NCBI GenBank assembly: GCA_016630955.3
Contig: CM049989.1
Coordinates: forward strand, 1,488,001 to 1,552,000
Origin: Didymella arachidicola
Lineage: Eukaryota; Ascomycota; Dothideomycetes; Pleosporales; Didymellaceae
Direction: 5' to 3'
DNA: 64,000 nucleotides
Shown here: positions 55,514 through 64,000 of the stretch, in pieces
Position numbering within the stretch: the first letter of the stretch is position 1
Layout of the letters: the number at the start of each line of letters is the position of its first letter
Translations under genes and position numbers: made by a program
The notes under the pieces: generated by a model
Database searches by the model: none
What the model was told of the DNA's origin: nothing
Seen by the model: only the letters and a program-made list of their open reading frames with translations

Positions 55514-56470
55514 ATGTCAGGTCTGTCGAAGAAAGACACCGAGAATAAGATAACATTGATAGGCACCGGGACTATCGGACTGTCTTTCGCTGCTTTCCAT
55601 CTCACGCACCTTGGTAGCCCATCGCAGCTTACCATTTACGATACACGCACCGATGTGGCTGAGTACGTGCAGGAGAGCCTGCCAAAGTTCTTTATCAGCA
55701 AGGATGGGGCCCCGCTACCTTCACTCTCCGAGATAAAGATCGCAAAGTCACTAGAGGAGGCTGTTGCCAACGCGTCGATTGTCCAGGAATCTGGCCCGGA
55801 GAGCGGACCATTCAAGCTCAATCTCTGGGCAGAGGTAGAAAAGCACGCACCTAAAGACGCGCTACTATGGAGTTCGACATCCGGAATTCCAGCCTCGCAG
55901 CAGAACTGTAAGATGCAAGACACGAGCCGCGTGATCGTTGTGCATCCCTACAACCCACCACACATTATGCCATTGCTCGAGCTTGTATCTTCGCCCGAGA
56001 CAGCCGAGGAGGTTATAGAGCGAACGCAGGAGTTCTGGCGCGCAAGGGGCCGTGTGCCGATCCATATCAAGAAGGAGACTACAGGTTTTGTAGCCAACAG
56101 ACTGGCCTTTGCGCTGCTCCGTGAAGCTGTGCATCTTGTTGATCAAGGCGTCGTCTCAGTGGAAGAGCTGGATCAGATAGTGCAGACCTCTATGGGGCCG
56201 AGATGGGCAGTCGCGGGGCCCTTCAAAAGTTACCATGCTGGCGGAGGTCCAGCTGGGCTGGAAGGGTTCTTTAAGAACATTGGCGGTACCGTGCAGGACT
56301 GTTGGGCCGATTCAGGAACACCGAATGTGGGAGATGGGTGGGAAGAAAAGGTTTTCAATGAGGCGCAAGAAGCATACGGCACGGTCGATGTTGGCGAGCG
56401 AGATAAGATCACACGGCGAGTGCTAGAGGTCATAGAGGAAGAGAAGGGCAAGAGTGGAGACATCAAATAG
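55514..56470 (+). CDS. 3-hydroxyacyl-CoA dehydrogenase family protein (lambda-crystallin/L-gulonate dehydrogenase-like)
   Basis: 318-aa NAD-dependent dehydrogenase. The Rossmann motif is ITLIGTGTIGLSFA; the catalytic region includes SSTSGIP and VIVVHPYNPPHIMPLLELV, with His in HPYNPP as the likely catalytic residue. The C-terminal dimerisation domain contains ETTGFVANRLAFALLREAVHLVDQGVVS and GPRWAVAGPF. Single-domain length and the GPRWAVAGPF block resemble CRYL1-type enzymes (L-gulonate 3-dehydrogenase) as well as 3-hydroxybutyryl-CoA dehydrogenases. The divergent acyl-CoA ligase favours a CoA-linked substrate. The start MSGLSKKD was chosen just before the Rossmann fold; an upstream in-frame ATG at 55448 adds an atypical 22 residues. 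Confidence 0.9.
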   Translation: MSGLSKKDTENKITLIGTGTIGLSFAAFHLTHLGSPSQLTIYDTRTDVAEYVQESLPKFFISKDGAPLPSLSEIKIAKSLEEAVANASIVQESGPESGPFKLNLWAEVEKHAPKDALLWSSTSGIPASQQNCKMQDTSRVIVVHPYNPPHIMPLLELVSSPETAEEVIERTQEFWRARGRVPIHIKKETTGFVANRLAFALLREAVHLVDQGVVSVEELDQIVQTSMGPRWAVAGPFKSYHAGGGPAGLEGFFKNIGGTVQDCWADSGTPNVGDGWEEKVFNEAQEAYGTVDVGERDKITRRVLEVIEEEKGKSGDIK

Positions 56471-57225
56471 GATTTGATGCCTATTCCCATGTTCATTTGG
56501 AATGGTCTGGGCGATTCATATCTTAGACTGCATGCACTCCTTCGTTGCGAGTCTCCTCCCTCGCTCGCGTTTCGACCGCATGCTTTCCAAAGCCTGCAGC
56601 ACAACAGCCCTCTTAGCCCGACCTTCGTCCTGAAAAGAAATGCTGTCCGCAGGGAGAGAACTCAGGCTCCCCTTCCGGGGATTGCACTTGCCACAGGACC
56701 CGGTGTTGCTCTGTCGCCGCCTTTTCATCCTGTTCGGGCAATCTAGTGGGTCAAAGCTGTGCAACTCCGCATGATTGCAGCGCGCATGGCGAGTGCGGAG
56801 CGGCAAGGCGCAGGTTTGACACGCAGAAAGAAGGATGTAGCACATTTGCTTCGAGAGAGGGCTTGATTTGCCCGGCAGTACAAAGATAGATGAGAGCTGG
56901 ATATGGAAACTGGGGATACGTGAGAAACGTATGGCTCTCGTTGTAATATGATGATATTCTGAGGTCGTCAATTATTCATGATCCACATTTATAACACTGG
57001 AATAACAGCTTGATATGCAGATATTTGCTAGATTGCGGTTGTCTGTTTATTGAGACATTTCATTCATTCAGGTGACCAACTTGCGCCTTTCGTTGTTGTC
57101 GTGTTGCTTTGTTTCGAACTGTCCGCATTGGCTTTGTCTCAACCTAGAGGCTGTTGATCGTTTGTCCTTCGCTCCGCAATGACTTAAGAGTAAGACAACG
57201 GTATCCTGAGGGCCCGTAAAGTCGC
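56471..57225. other. Convergent intergenic region
   Basis: About 755 bp between the dehydrogenase stop and the broken F-box gene; short ORFs only. Confidence 0.45.
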
Positions 57226-59057
57226 TCACTGGTGTATGAGGCGCTCATACAACATGACTGAGTCGTCACCGTAGAGCTCTTCTAGCTTTGCATTTCGTTC
57301 GCGACGTTCGATTTCAGCAGTCGTATTTTGCAATGCCTGGAAGGTAACGTCATCTGTTGTCCCCCATTCTCTTTTGCAGGCTTGTTCGTGATACACCTTG
57401 AAAAATTTCGAGCCAGAGCCGGTGTAGACTGTATGACTCTCATCCTTCAAGTTCAATTCCCTGATGGCTTTGTCCACCTTACACCCAGGACAGTCCTCAG
57501 TGTATCGTATACTTCCGAGATCGTCCCTACAAAACGCGTGTGTATGTTGGTATGGTTTGTCTGCTGCGGAAGGTCCATCAATCCATTGTGCGAATTCAAC
57601 AACGGAGTTTTCGCGATTATTGGTGATGTAATCAAACGCCAAGGTCTGAGCAGCCTCGCTCATTGTAGGTTTTCCACGATGAAAGAGTAGATTATCGTCT
57701 ACAGATTCCCGGGGGTGGGGCTTCTGCACAATCGGTCTCAGGTACCTGAGTTCCTCCAATGTTTTGAGTACGTTTAGAACTTCCTTGGGCCATGCAGGAA
57801 GTTCCCAATATATATCTAGGGTAAGGTCCCGTAGCCGCGGGCACATGGCACGTAGCTTACGGATGTCTGCAGCGGTTGGCGTAACAACGCCATGGTCTCC
57901 AGAGTTGTACTGATCATTCTTGAGATGGAAAGCGATCAGAGTGTACTTGACCCGCTCCAACAGACACCACGGGAGGATGTATCGGGGTGAGGCACCAAGG
58001 ACATTTACTTTGTGACTGTAGCACAGTTCTTGAAGCAAGGGCATCAACGTGAGGTTCCGTCGCTGCTTGAGCCACAAGCCGAGATTCTGCGAGTTCATAT
58101 CCTCGGCGACCTGGACAACTACATGTAATTTTCTTAGTCGAATTGCGTGGGTAAGGAAGCCGGTGAGATGGTGTGGGGTGTACACGGTGAGGCTTTCCAA
58201 ATGCGACCAAGCACCTTGTTGGCCCAGTAGCCATAGATCACGCTCGTTGAGAACCTCGCACCAGGTACTGGTAGAAAGACAAAACTCCTTTAGCCTCGGG
58301 AAAGGTGCTGTGAATAATTCTTCTTCCACCTCTGCAGCAGCGTCGGCTCCTTGTATATCGTCGGAATCAAAAATTCGTAGCGTGTTCAAGGCGAGGCATC
58401 TTTGCACAACAGTGATAAAGTCGCGTTTGAAGCCTTCTAGAAGATACTTCTCCTGATCAAGACCTCAAGCCATGTCAATTGCCCGGCAAAATTGCAGGTG
58501 AGTAGGTTCTGGTTCGGCAATCGTGCATTGGCACTGCCTCTAAGAAGTGATCCCCTGTGTAACTCTATCCTTAGATGAGGGAGGTCTACCTTCTGCAGAA
58601 ACTTGAACGCAAATTTCCCGTTAGCCGCTATGCGTAGGATTCGCAGTCCGGTGAACTTAGCCGCGCTCTCAAGTAGATGACAGTAGTTCTCACTGTGTAT
58701 CCTGCCGTGAGGAAGGATAGTCAAGTGTCGCACGAACCGTGCAATATTCGCTGGTCCCGATAGACGTCTTAGAAGGATGAGGCTCTGTTTGTCGTTCATG
58801 TGGATCGTCAGGTCTCAGTATACCCATGGCACACATGAAAGGTAGCATCGCTTGTTGACCAGGCAGAACCTGAGAAGATCCAGTTGGTCCTCAAGGAAGA
58901 TCTCTCCAGCTATGAGGGGAAGTATGTCGTGGTAACAGTCATCGAATGAGGTCAAGGTAGCGCGCCGTCTTGACCTAAAGCAGAGCCTGTTCCACGATGC
59001 GCGAATACTCATTGTTAAGCATCTGATCCTCTCCGCAATCTGTGAGAGGTTGGTCAT
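57226..59057 (-). pseudogene. F-box/LRR-like protein gene with a nonsense codon and a frameshift
   Basis: Three adjacent ORFs look like one gene. The first (start MTNLSQIAERIRC) ends its F-box-like region LVNKRCYLSCVPWVY at a TGA (58815-58817). The same frame resumes at once with DLTIHMNDKQSLILLRRLSG, typical of this family. The second segment reads through LRR-like sequence to QLTWLEVL, then must shift frame near 58455-58466 to continue as DQEKYLLEGFKRDFITVVQ into a 390-codon third segment ending MLYERLIHQ. A 39-nt intron (GTATAC...ACAG) could bypass the TGA, but it is very short. No reasonable intron explains the shift, since removable stretches are 11 nt or would delete good LRR sequence. 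Decay or sequencing error are the options. Confidence 0.65.
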
Positions 59058-59760
59058 GGTGTTCTGAGCGACGGTGATGAATTCCATAAACCGTGAGAAA
59101 CTGTAAAGAAAGAAGAGAGCACACACTTTCTGAAGAAATAAACGACTTCAGAAGGGACTTGTGCGCCCGCCGCCTCACCTCAACCAGGGTACGGTATGAA
59201 CCCTGAGCAGATTCTCGAGATGACTCTAACGTCAAACTTCTATTGGCTTCTCCTTCATCATACGTTGTGGTCCGGTGAGGGCTGTGGTCTTTCTACCATG
59301 CTGTGAAAACTTGTACAAATTCGTAGCTGCCACCTGCTGCTAGCGAATGCTCTGCTCTGTCTGCGGAGAATTCTCGAATACGGACTTCCAGTGCGTCGTC
59401 AGTGCGTGGCGATCATTGAGAGAATTCTTCATAGCGTAGTATACGATTCGGTAGAACTTAAGGACAGAGATGTGGTGGAGAAGGTGATGCTCAGCGATAG
59501 GCACACGACGAGGGCCAATGGCGGGTAAGGTGACTTGCTGACCGAAATGACCCCCGACCTGGCCGCAAAAGAACCTCGGCACAACTGCACCGAGCCACAT
59601 ACCCTGCAGCTGCCCCAGACTTCCCCATACCCACCGAACCAAACTCTCACACTCTCACCACTCACCTGGATTGCAACTGTCATACACCTCATACAACCTC
59701 CTCGACCATAGCCGAATCGAGTCCTAATACCTGTCGCACGGCGCCGCTCACACGATCACG
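59058..59760. other. Divergent upstream region of the F-box pseudogene and cytochrome b5
   Basis: About 700 bp, presumed promoters. ORFs here have no family resemblance. Confidence 0.4.
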
Positions 59761-60109
59761 ATGTCCGAAGCATTCACAACGAAGCAAGTCGCCGAGCATA
59801 ACACGGTCGAGAAGGGCCTGTACATTATCGTAGATAAGGATGTGTACAAGCTGGATAGTTTTGTAGACGAGCATCCAGGTGGCGCAAAGATCTTGAAGAG
59901 AGTGGGTGGAAAGGATGCGAGTAAGCAGTTCTGGAAGGTATATTCGACATTCGCTATTCCCACATTTGGCGCATGGTTAGCCGTGTTTTTGAGGGCGTGC
60001 TTAGGGTCAGATGCTAATTTTATTTTGACAGTATCACAATGAGGGCGTTCTGAAGAAGTACGGGTCGAAGCTGAAGGTTGGGACGGTCAAGGAGGAGGCG
60101 AAGCTATGA
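59761..60109 (+). CDS. Small cytochrome b5-like haem protein (84 aa)
   Basis: Two exons (59761-59937 and 60032-60109; 94-nt intron) encode a cytochrome b5 fold with no membrane anchor. Haem ligands are His38 in the diagnostic EHPGG and His61 in KYHNEG; the second ligand is supplied only after splicing, which supports the join. It is likely a soluble electron carrier, as in short stand-alone fungal b5 proteins. The redox partner is unknown. Confidence 0.88.
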
Positions 60110-60538
60110 GCTGATGGACCATACGAAATGATCTGCTGCAAAACTACATACTTCCGGACTTTGCAATGCGCATGTGAACTATATGGTGACCTTGTAAGGC
60201 GCCCAAGAAGTTGTATTAGTCGCATGATCATTGCAGATGCACATGTCTGCTGCCAGCATGGGCAGCCAGCAGTCCGGTCACAGCGCACGCATCGAAGCCA
60301 TTATATGATATACTCTTCATTCTCTGCTCTCTCTCTCTCTCTATCTTCCTTCCGAACACCGACTAGAAATTAACAACACGCTGTGCTATGCAAGACCAAA
60401 GATCAATAAATCCAGGCTCTAAGTAGGTATAGTGCGTAAATCCAACAAGCGCAAATGCCGTGGGTATCGTGATGCCGCGCAAAATGCAAAAACTATATGT
60501 GCTACCGTTTCTCATGTGTTTTGTATGTGCTTTGGTGC
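60110..60538. other. Spacer with CT microsatellite
   Basis: About 430 bp between two convergent genes. A run of about eight CT dinucleotides occurs at 60327-60342. No gene seen. Confidence 0.5.
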
Positions 60539-61411
60539 TCAGAAGCATGTCCATCGTGACCTCGGCTTGGGTCTTTGCGACTGCGAGCTCTGCGTCTTGA
60601 TTCGTGCGAGCTCCTTCTCGTTGATGTGGCTTTCGATTACGTCCAGTCTGTAGCGTCGAACGGATCCAGCGTCCGACTCATCTGTCTCGTAGAACTTCTC
60701 TGGCGGCCCTGACACGCAGCGTGGGACTGCTCTTCTGACTAAACCCCGGAGACCAGTGTTCTGTCTGTCTATCCTCTCGTAATCGCGCTTACGTGTGCTA
60801 GGCGATGTCCAGTGCATAGTGGTCGCTGGGATAGGGACGCGTGCGCTCTCCATCTCTTGCTGTGAGATATTTTCTTCAGCCATAGCCAACTCATCCATAC
60901 TGAAACGGGGAGTCGTATTCGAAAACTCGAGGTGCTCGTGGTTGGCCAGTGTCGGAATCGGGAGGGCAGAGGTGGCCTGGTAAGATGGGTTCGAGAACAG
61001 ACTGCAACTGCGGAAATGCAGCGCGAGTACATCGTCAACATCTTGACTCGAGGGTGACACGGTGTGAGTGCTCTTTACCCGGTAATGGCGAGCTGGTCTG
61101 GAAGGGTCGACGATGGTGCAAGAGGTGCGACGAGAAGATAGTTTCGAGTCATGACCACGACCTTTGGATCTAGATCTGGTGGAGTTCTCTAATGAGGAAG
61201 CCGAGCGATGATTCGAAGGTCGTGATCGCTTCTCAGAAGCTGGCCAGTGTGTAGACATATTGATAAGAGCCGGGATCTCAGTCGAGTCTGCGATCACCTT
61301 CGCCGTGTGACGGCGAGAGAGTGAGGTGTTGCTCCTGCGCGAAGATGGTGTCTGCTCCTTTGGGACTTTTTGGGGAGAGGAACCCATGAATCCACTGTCT
61401 TTTCGATTCAT
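60539..61411 (-). CDS. Hypothetical Ser/Arg-rich protein
   Basis: 290-aa single-exon ORF without a recognised domain. It is rich in Ser, Arg, Thr and His, mostly disordered, with one more ordered, acidic segment (about 165-190, FSMDELAMAEENISQQEMES) and a C-terminal helix-like part (RYRLDVIESHINEKELARIK). There is no signal peptide or membrane segment. Consistent composition along the full length and a sensible stop favour a real gene, but no family supports it. Confidence 0.55.
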   Translation of the reverse strand: MNRKDSGFMGSSPQKVPKEQTPSSRRSNTSLSRRHTAKVIADSTEIPALINMSTHWPASEKRSRPSNHRSASSLENSTRSRSKGRGHDSKLSSRRTSCTIVDPSRPARHYRVKSTHTVSPSSQDVDDVLALHFRSCSLFSNPSYQATSALPIPTLANHEHLEFSNTTPRFSMDELAMAEENISQQEMESARVPIPATTMHWTSPSTRKRDYERIDRQNTGLRGLVRRAVPRCVSGPPEKFYETDESDAGSVRRYRLDVIESHINEKELARIKTQSSQSQRPKPRSRWTCF

Positions 61412-62760
61412 TGTCGATCCATAAGGAGGCGGTGACAGGCTGTGGGCCGTGACGTAGTATTTGAAATTTGAATTCGTTGTTGACTTGTTGATGGGTATAG
61501 TGATTTCGGCATCCTTTAGCTTCGTCAGTGCTGCGTCTAATCAGGAAGGTACCCGCGAAAGGGGCCTCACCAGCAACCAGTGCGAATGCAGAACTGAAGA
61601 GAAAGAGTTTATGAAGTACGAAGAACGCAGAGCGAGTACCGTAGCAACAGAAGTTGCAAGACAAGGATGATATGTAAAAGTAGAGCAATCAGACGATGCA
61701 GGCTACGGGACCCGCAGCGCTATTGAGTGAACCGGTTATGGTCAGTTGCAGTGTGGCTAGCCGAGATGTGAAGGTCAAACGACGGGAATTATAGATCTCG
61801 CGCTTCGATTGGCCCAGATTGTGCCAACACCAAAGAGCGCGCGCAGAACCTACACAATCTTTGGCAAAAGCGTGGTTGGGCGGTGGCCGGCCTTTGAAGC
61901 TTGAGTTCACCGCCTCAAAGTGGGCTTCCGGGGTTGCAGAACTAGAAACCCGAGAGGCTTAGTGCCGGAATAAAACTGGAGAATGGTTGTCAAGGCTGTC
62001 AAGGCTGTCGGTGGTGAGTGACAGGCGGGTTCGACATGGCAACCCTGTGAATATATTTGCTGAACTGGTGGTCTGAAGTATGATGTCGTTCATCTTCACA
62101 TGCGAATCCGGCATGATGGCGAGCCTTATCAGGGGACCGAAAACAGTATCGAAGATCACTTGGCCACACTTGTGACAACCTTCTTGAGTGGATAAGGTTC
62201 GAGACATGTCGAATTGCAGCCTCGCGCTCCTTGTGGGCACGGCTAGCACCCGTCCAGCGGCAGACCGAATCATGCTGAGGACGCCATCGATAGCGACATC
62301 GGCCAAGAGCCGCCTATCTCTATTGGGGCAAGTCTTGCCGCGAACAAGTCAGGAAACAGGGTCAAATCCAATGAAGCGGTAATGCACGACATCGTGGGCT
62401 GTTATCAGAATGTTGCTTCAAGAATCTTCAGGACACAGGGTCAATTCTGCTCAACACCAGCAGCCTGCAGAAGAGGCTGTAAGGACTGACGGGCGCCGAA
62501 AAGTAGCCGAGAGCCCCTGCGTTTGCTGCACAGTGGACGCGTGCTACAGGCGCCGTGGTGGAACACCCACAAACCAAGCTCGCACGCAGATGATCGGGAC
62601 GAGAGCGCCACCAATGACCTTGTCACGAGGGGTCAATATCAAATCGTTCGCGACCACGACACAAGCGGGGAGAACTCCGAATTTGCAGCCTAAGGCTCGA
62701 AAGGCGCTACGCGTGAACATGGCTGCACGCCTTGACTCGACGTCGTGACATTTGAAGGCT
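61412..62760. other. Intergenic region without a recognised gene
   Basis: About 1.35 kb between the hypothetical protein start and the hydrolase stop. ORFs up to about 115 codons lack family resemblance and splice support. Confidence 0.45.
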
Positions 62761-63609
62761 TCACTGAATCTCGTGATAAAAGCCTTCGATCAGCTTAGCC
62801 ACATCCTCGAACGCTTCTAGGCAGTGCCAGTGACCAATACCCTGCATAACCTCAAGCTTCTTTTCGCTCGTACCCATCTCCTCGAACATTTTCTTGCAAT
62901 CGTTGAGCGGTGCACTCTTGTCCTCCTCGCTGGCTAGGATCAAGATCGGGATGCTGATCTTGCTGTAGCTTGGCGGTTTGGCATTGACGATCACCCGGCA
63001 GTTGTTGCAGTAGCCGGCGGGGTCCTGAGCAAGAAGGAGCTCGCGAATGAACGCCGATGCCAACGGAGAAGCCTTCGACCCAACAGCAGCTTGAGGAACA
63101 GTATCAGCCATGGGCTGCATACCTTCTCTTTGAACGGCCTCGATGCGCTTCTCGAATACTGGTCTGACACCCTCGTTAGGGTATACAGGACCGATGAGAA
63201 CTGCAGCAACGACTCGATCGCTTCGCTCAGCTGCAAGATGAGCAGCTACAATCCTGCATGTGTTCAGTATTGAGAGCTCCTACCGGCGGGATCAGAGCAC
63301 CTACCCTCCCATACTGTGGCCTACAACCACAGCTTTCGGCACGTCAAGGGCATCGAGGATTCCAATGATATCGTCTCCCAGGCTCTGGATGCTCGACTGC
63401 TCCCCGGTATATGGCGACCTGCCAGCACCGTAATTATCAAAGATGATGCACCGAAAGCTGTTTGCGCGCAGTCGCTCTACAACTGCGTGGTAGTAGTTTT
63501 GCGACGACCCAAGGCCGTGCATGAAGATGAAGGTCTCCAGCACATCGTTGCCTTCTGGCTTCAGATCCGCGTAGTGGATTTTTTTGCCGCTGATATCGAG
63601 AAAAGGCAT
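62761..63609 (-). CDS. Alpha/beta hydrolase, 3-oxoadipate enol-lactonase-like
   Basis: Two exons (63609-63305 and 63253-62761; 51-nt intron) give 265 aa. The junction falls within the nucleophile elbow and restores VVGHSMGGIVAAHLAAERSDRV. The catalytic triad is probably Ser99 (GHSMGG), Asp in ILASEEDKSAPL and His in GIGHWHCLE; the oxyanion motif is FMHGLGSS. Size and motif pattern resemble PcaD-type lactonases and related small hydrolases; the substrate is not determined. The start MPFLDISGKKIHY was chosen at the first beta strand; an ATG at 63642 would add 11 residues. Confidence 0.88.
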
Positions 63610-64000
63610 TGCGGCTGTCGAGCACTGCAGTTGGTGAGGCAAGGGCTTGACTGTAAGCTACATGGTTGCTGTTGTTTTGTGGAGGAACCGTTCCGATCGG
63701 AGCCCCTTCGGTTCGGATGAGGGTGATGTCACCGTGCGCCCCACATTAAGGAAGGTACACATCCGCCGATGGCATGTACAGCGTTCATCAGGCTCACGGT
63801 TGCAACAAAACGAGGCCGTAAGACTATTCGCTCGGCGCTATGATGTGGGTTCTTATCTGTAGCTGAGGTCGAGCTCCCTATGCTATGTACAAGACCAAAC
63901 CCCTCAAAACGCCGCCCCGACTGCCAGCCATCTCGCTATGCTGCAGTAGCAACTGTGTGGATGCTGTATCTTGCCTTCACAGCCTTCTTACAAACCTCGA
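63610..64000. other. Upstream region of the hydrolase to the window edge
   Basis: About 390 bp of presumed promoter sequence. A short plus-strand ORF (63647-63862) has no family resemblance. Confidence 0.4.

Noticed and set aside
58508..58594. Intron in the F-box pseudogene to explain the frameshift
   Set aside because: Donors that fix the frame use weak GTAGAC and would delete good LRR-like coding sequence, or leave an upstream stop in the new frame; a frameshift fits better.

Overview
The window is eukaryotic. Genes are split by short introns (mostly 47-60 nt, GT-AG with CTRAY-like branch sites), lie on both strands without operons, and encode typical ascomycete proteins (APC3/Cdc27, Mad1, Num1/ApsA, Whi3, Rpb5, Bot1/mS45, SND2, Cns1). 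The gene set, F-box-like families and Fot1/pogo transposon fit a filamentous ascomycete (Pezizomycotina), most likely a Dothideomycete; the class is an inference. All joins were deduced by hand from splice sites and reading-frame continuity, and every listed join gives an uninterrupted protein.

Layout. 1-8.5 kb holds housekeeping genes: cdc27 (runs off the left edge), SND2, mitochondrial ribosomal mS45 and a Whi3-like RNA-binding protein. 8.5-14 kb is a 5.4-kb stretch with no convincing gene, followed by an F-box protein. 16.4-28.5 kb is the most interesting part: a 41-residue metallothionein, a Ctr-type copper transporter, a secreted DJ-1/PfpI protein resembling isocyanide hydratases, an isocyanide synthase (Dit1/PvcA family), a divergent CYP56/Dit2-like P450 and a Dtr1-like MFS exporter. 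Beside it are a GH5 mannanase and a complete 1.86-kb Fot1/pogo transposon (31.0-32.9 kb) with TA duplications, 54-bp inverted repeats and a stop codon that removes a C-terminal zinc knuckle. 34-53 kb is conserved core again: Num1/ApsA, Cns1, a 2EXR/F-box-like protein, mitochondrial SHMT, a membrane protein, Mad1, PP2A leucine carboxyl methyltransferase, Rpb5 and an intron-containing tRNA-Gln. 53-64 kb holds a 4CL-like acyl-CoA ligase divergent from a 3-hydroxyacyl-CoA dehydrogenase, a broken F-box gene, a small cytochrome b5, a hypothetical protein and an alpha/beta hydrolase.

Main hypothesis: 16-28 kb is a copper-linked isocyanide metabolite locus. The synthase would make an isocyanide from an amino acid, the P450 would modify it, the MFS pump would export it, the PfpI protein could degrade it, and the metallothionein and Ctr transporter could balance the copper that isocyanides bind. 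A dityrosine-type spore-wall module (yeast DIT1-DIT2-DTR1) is the main alternative.
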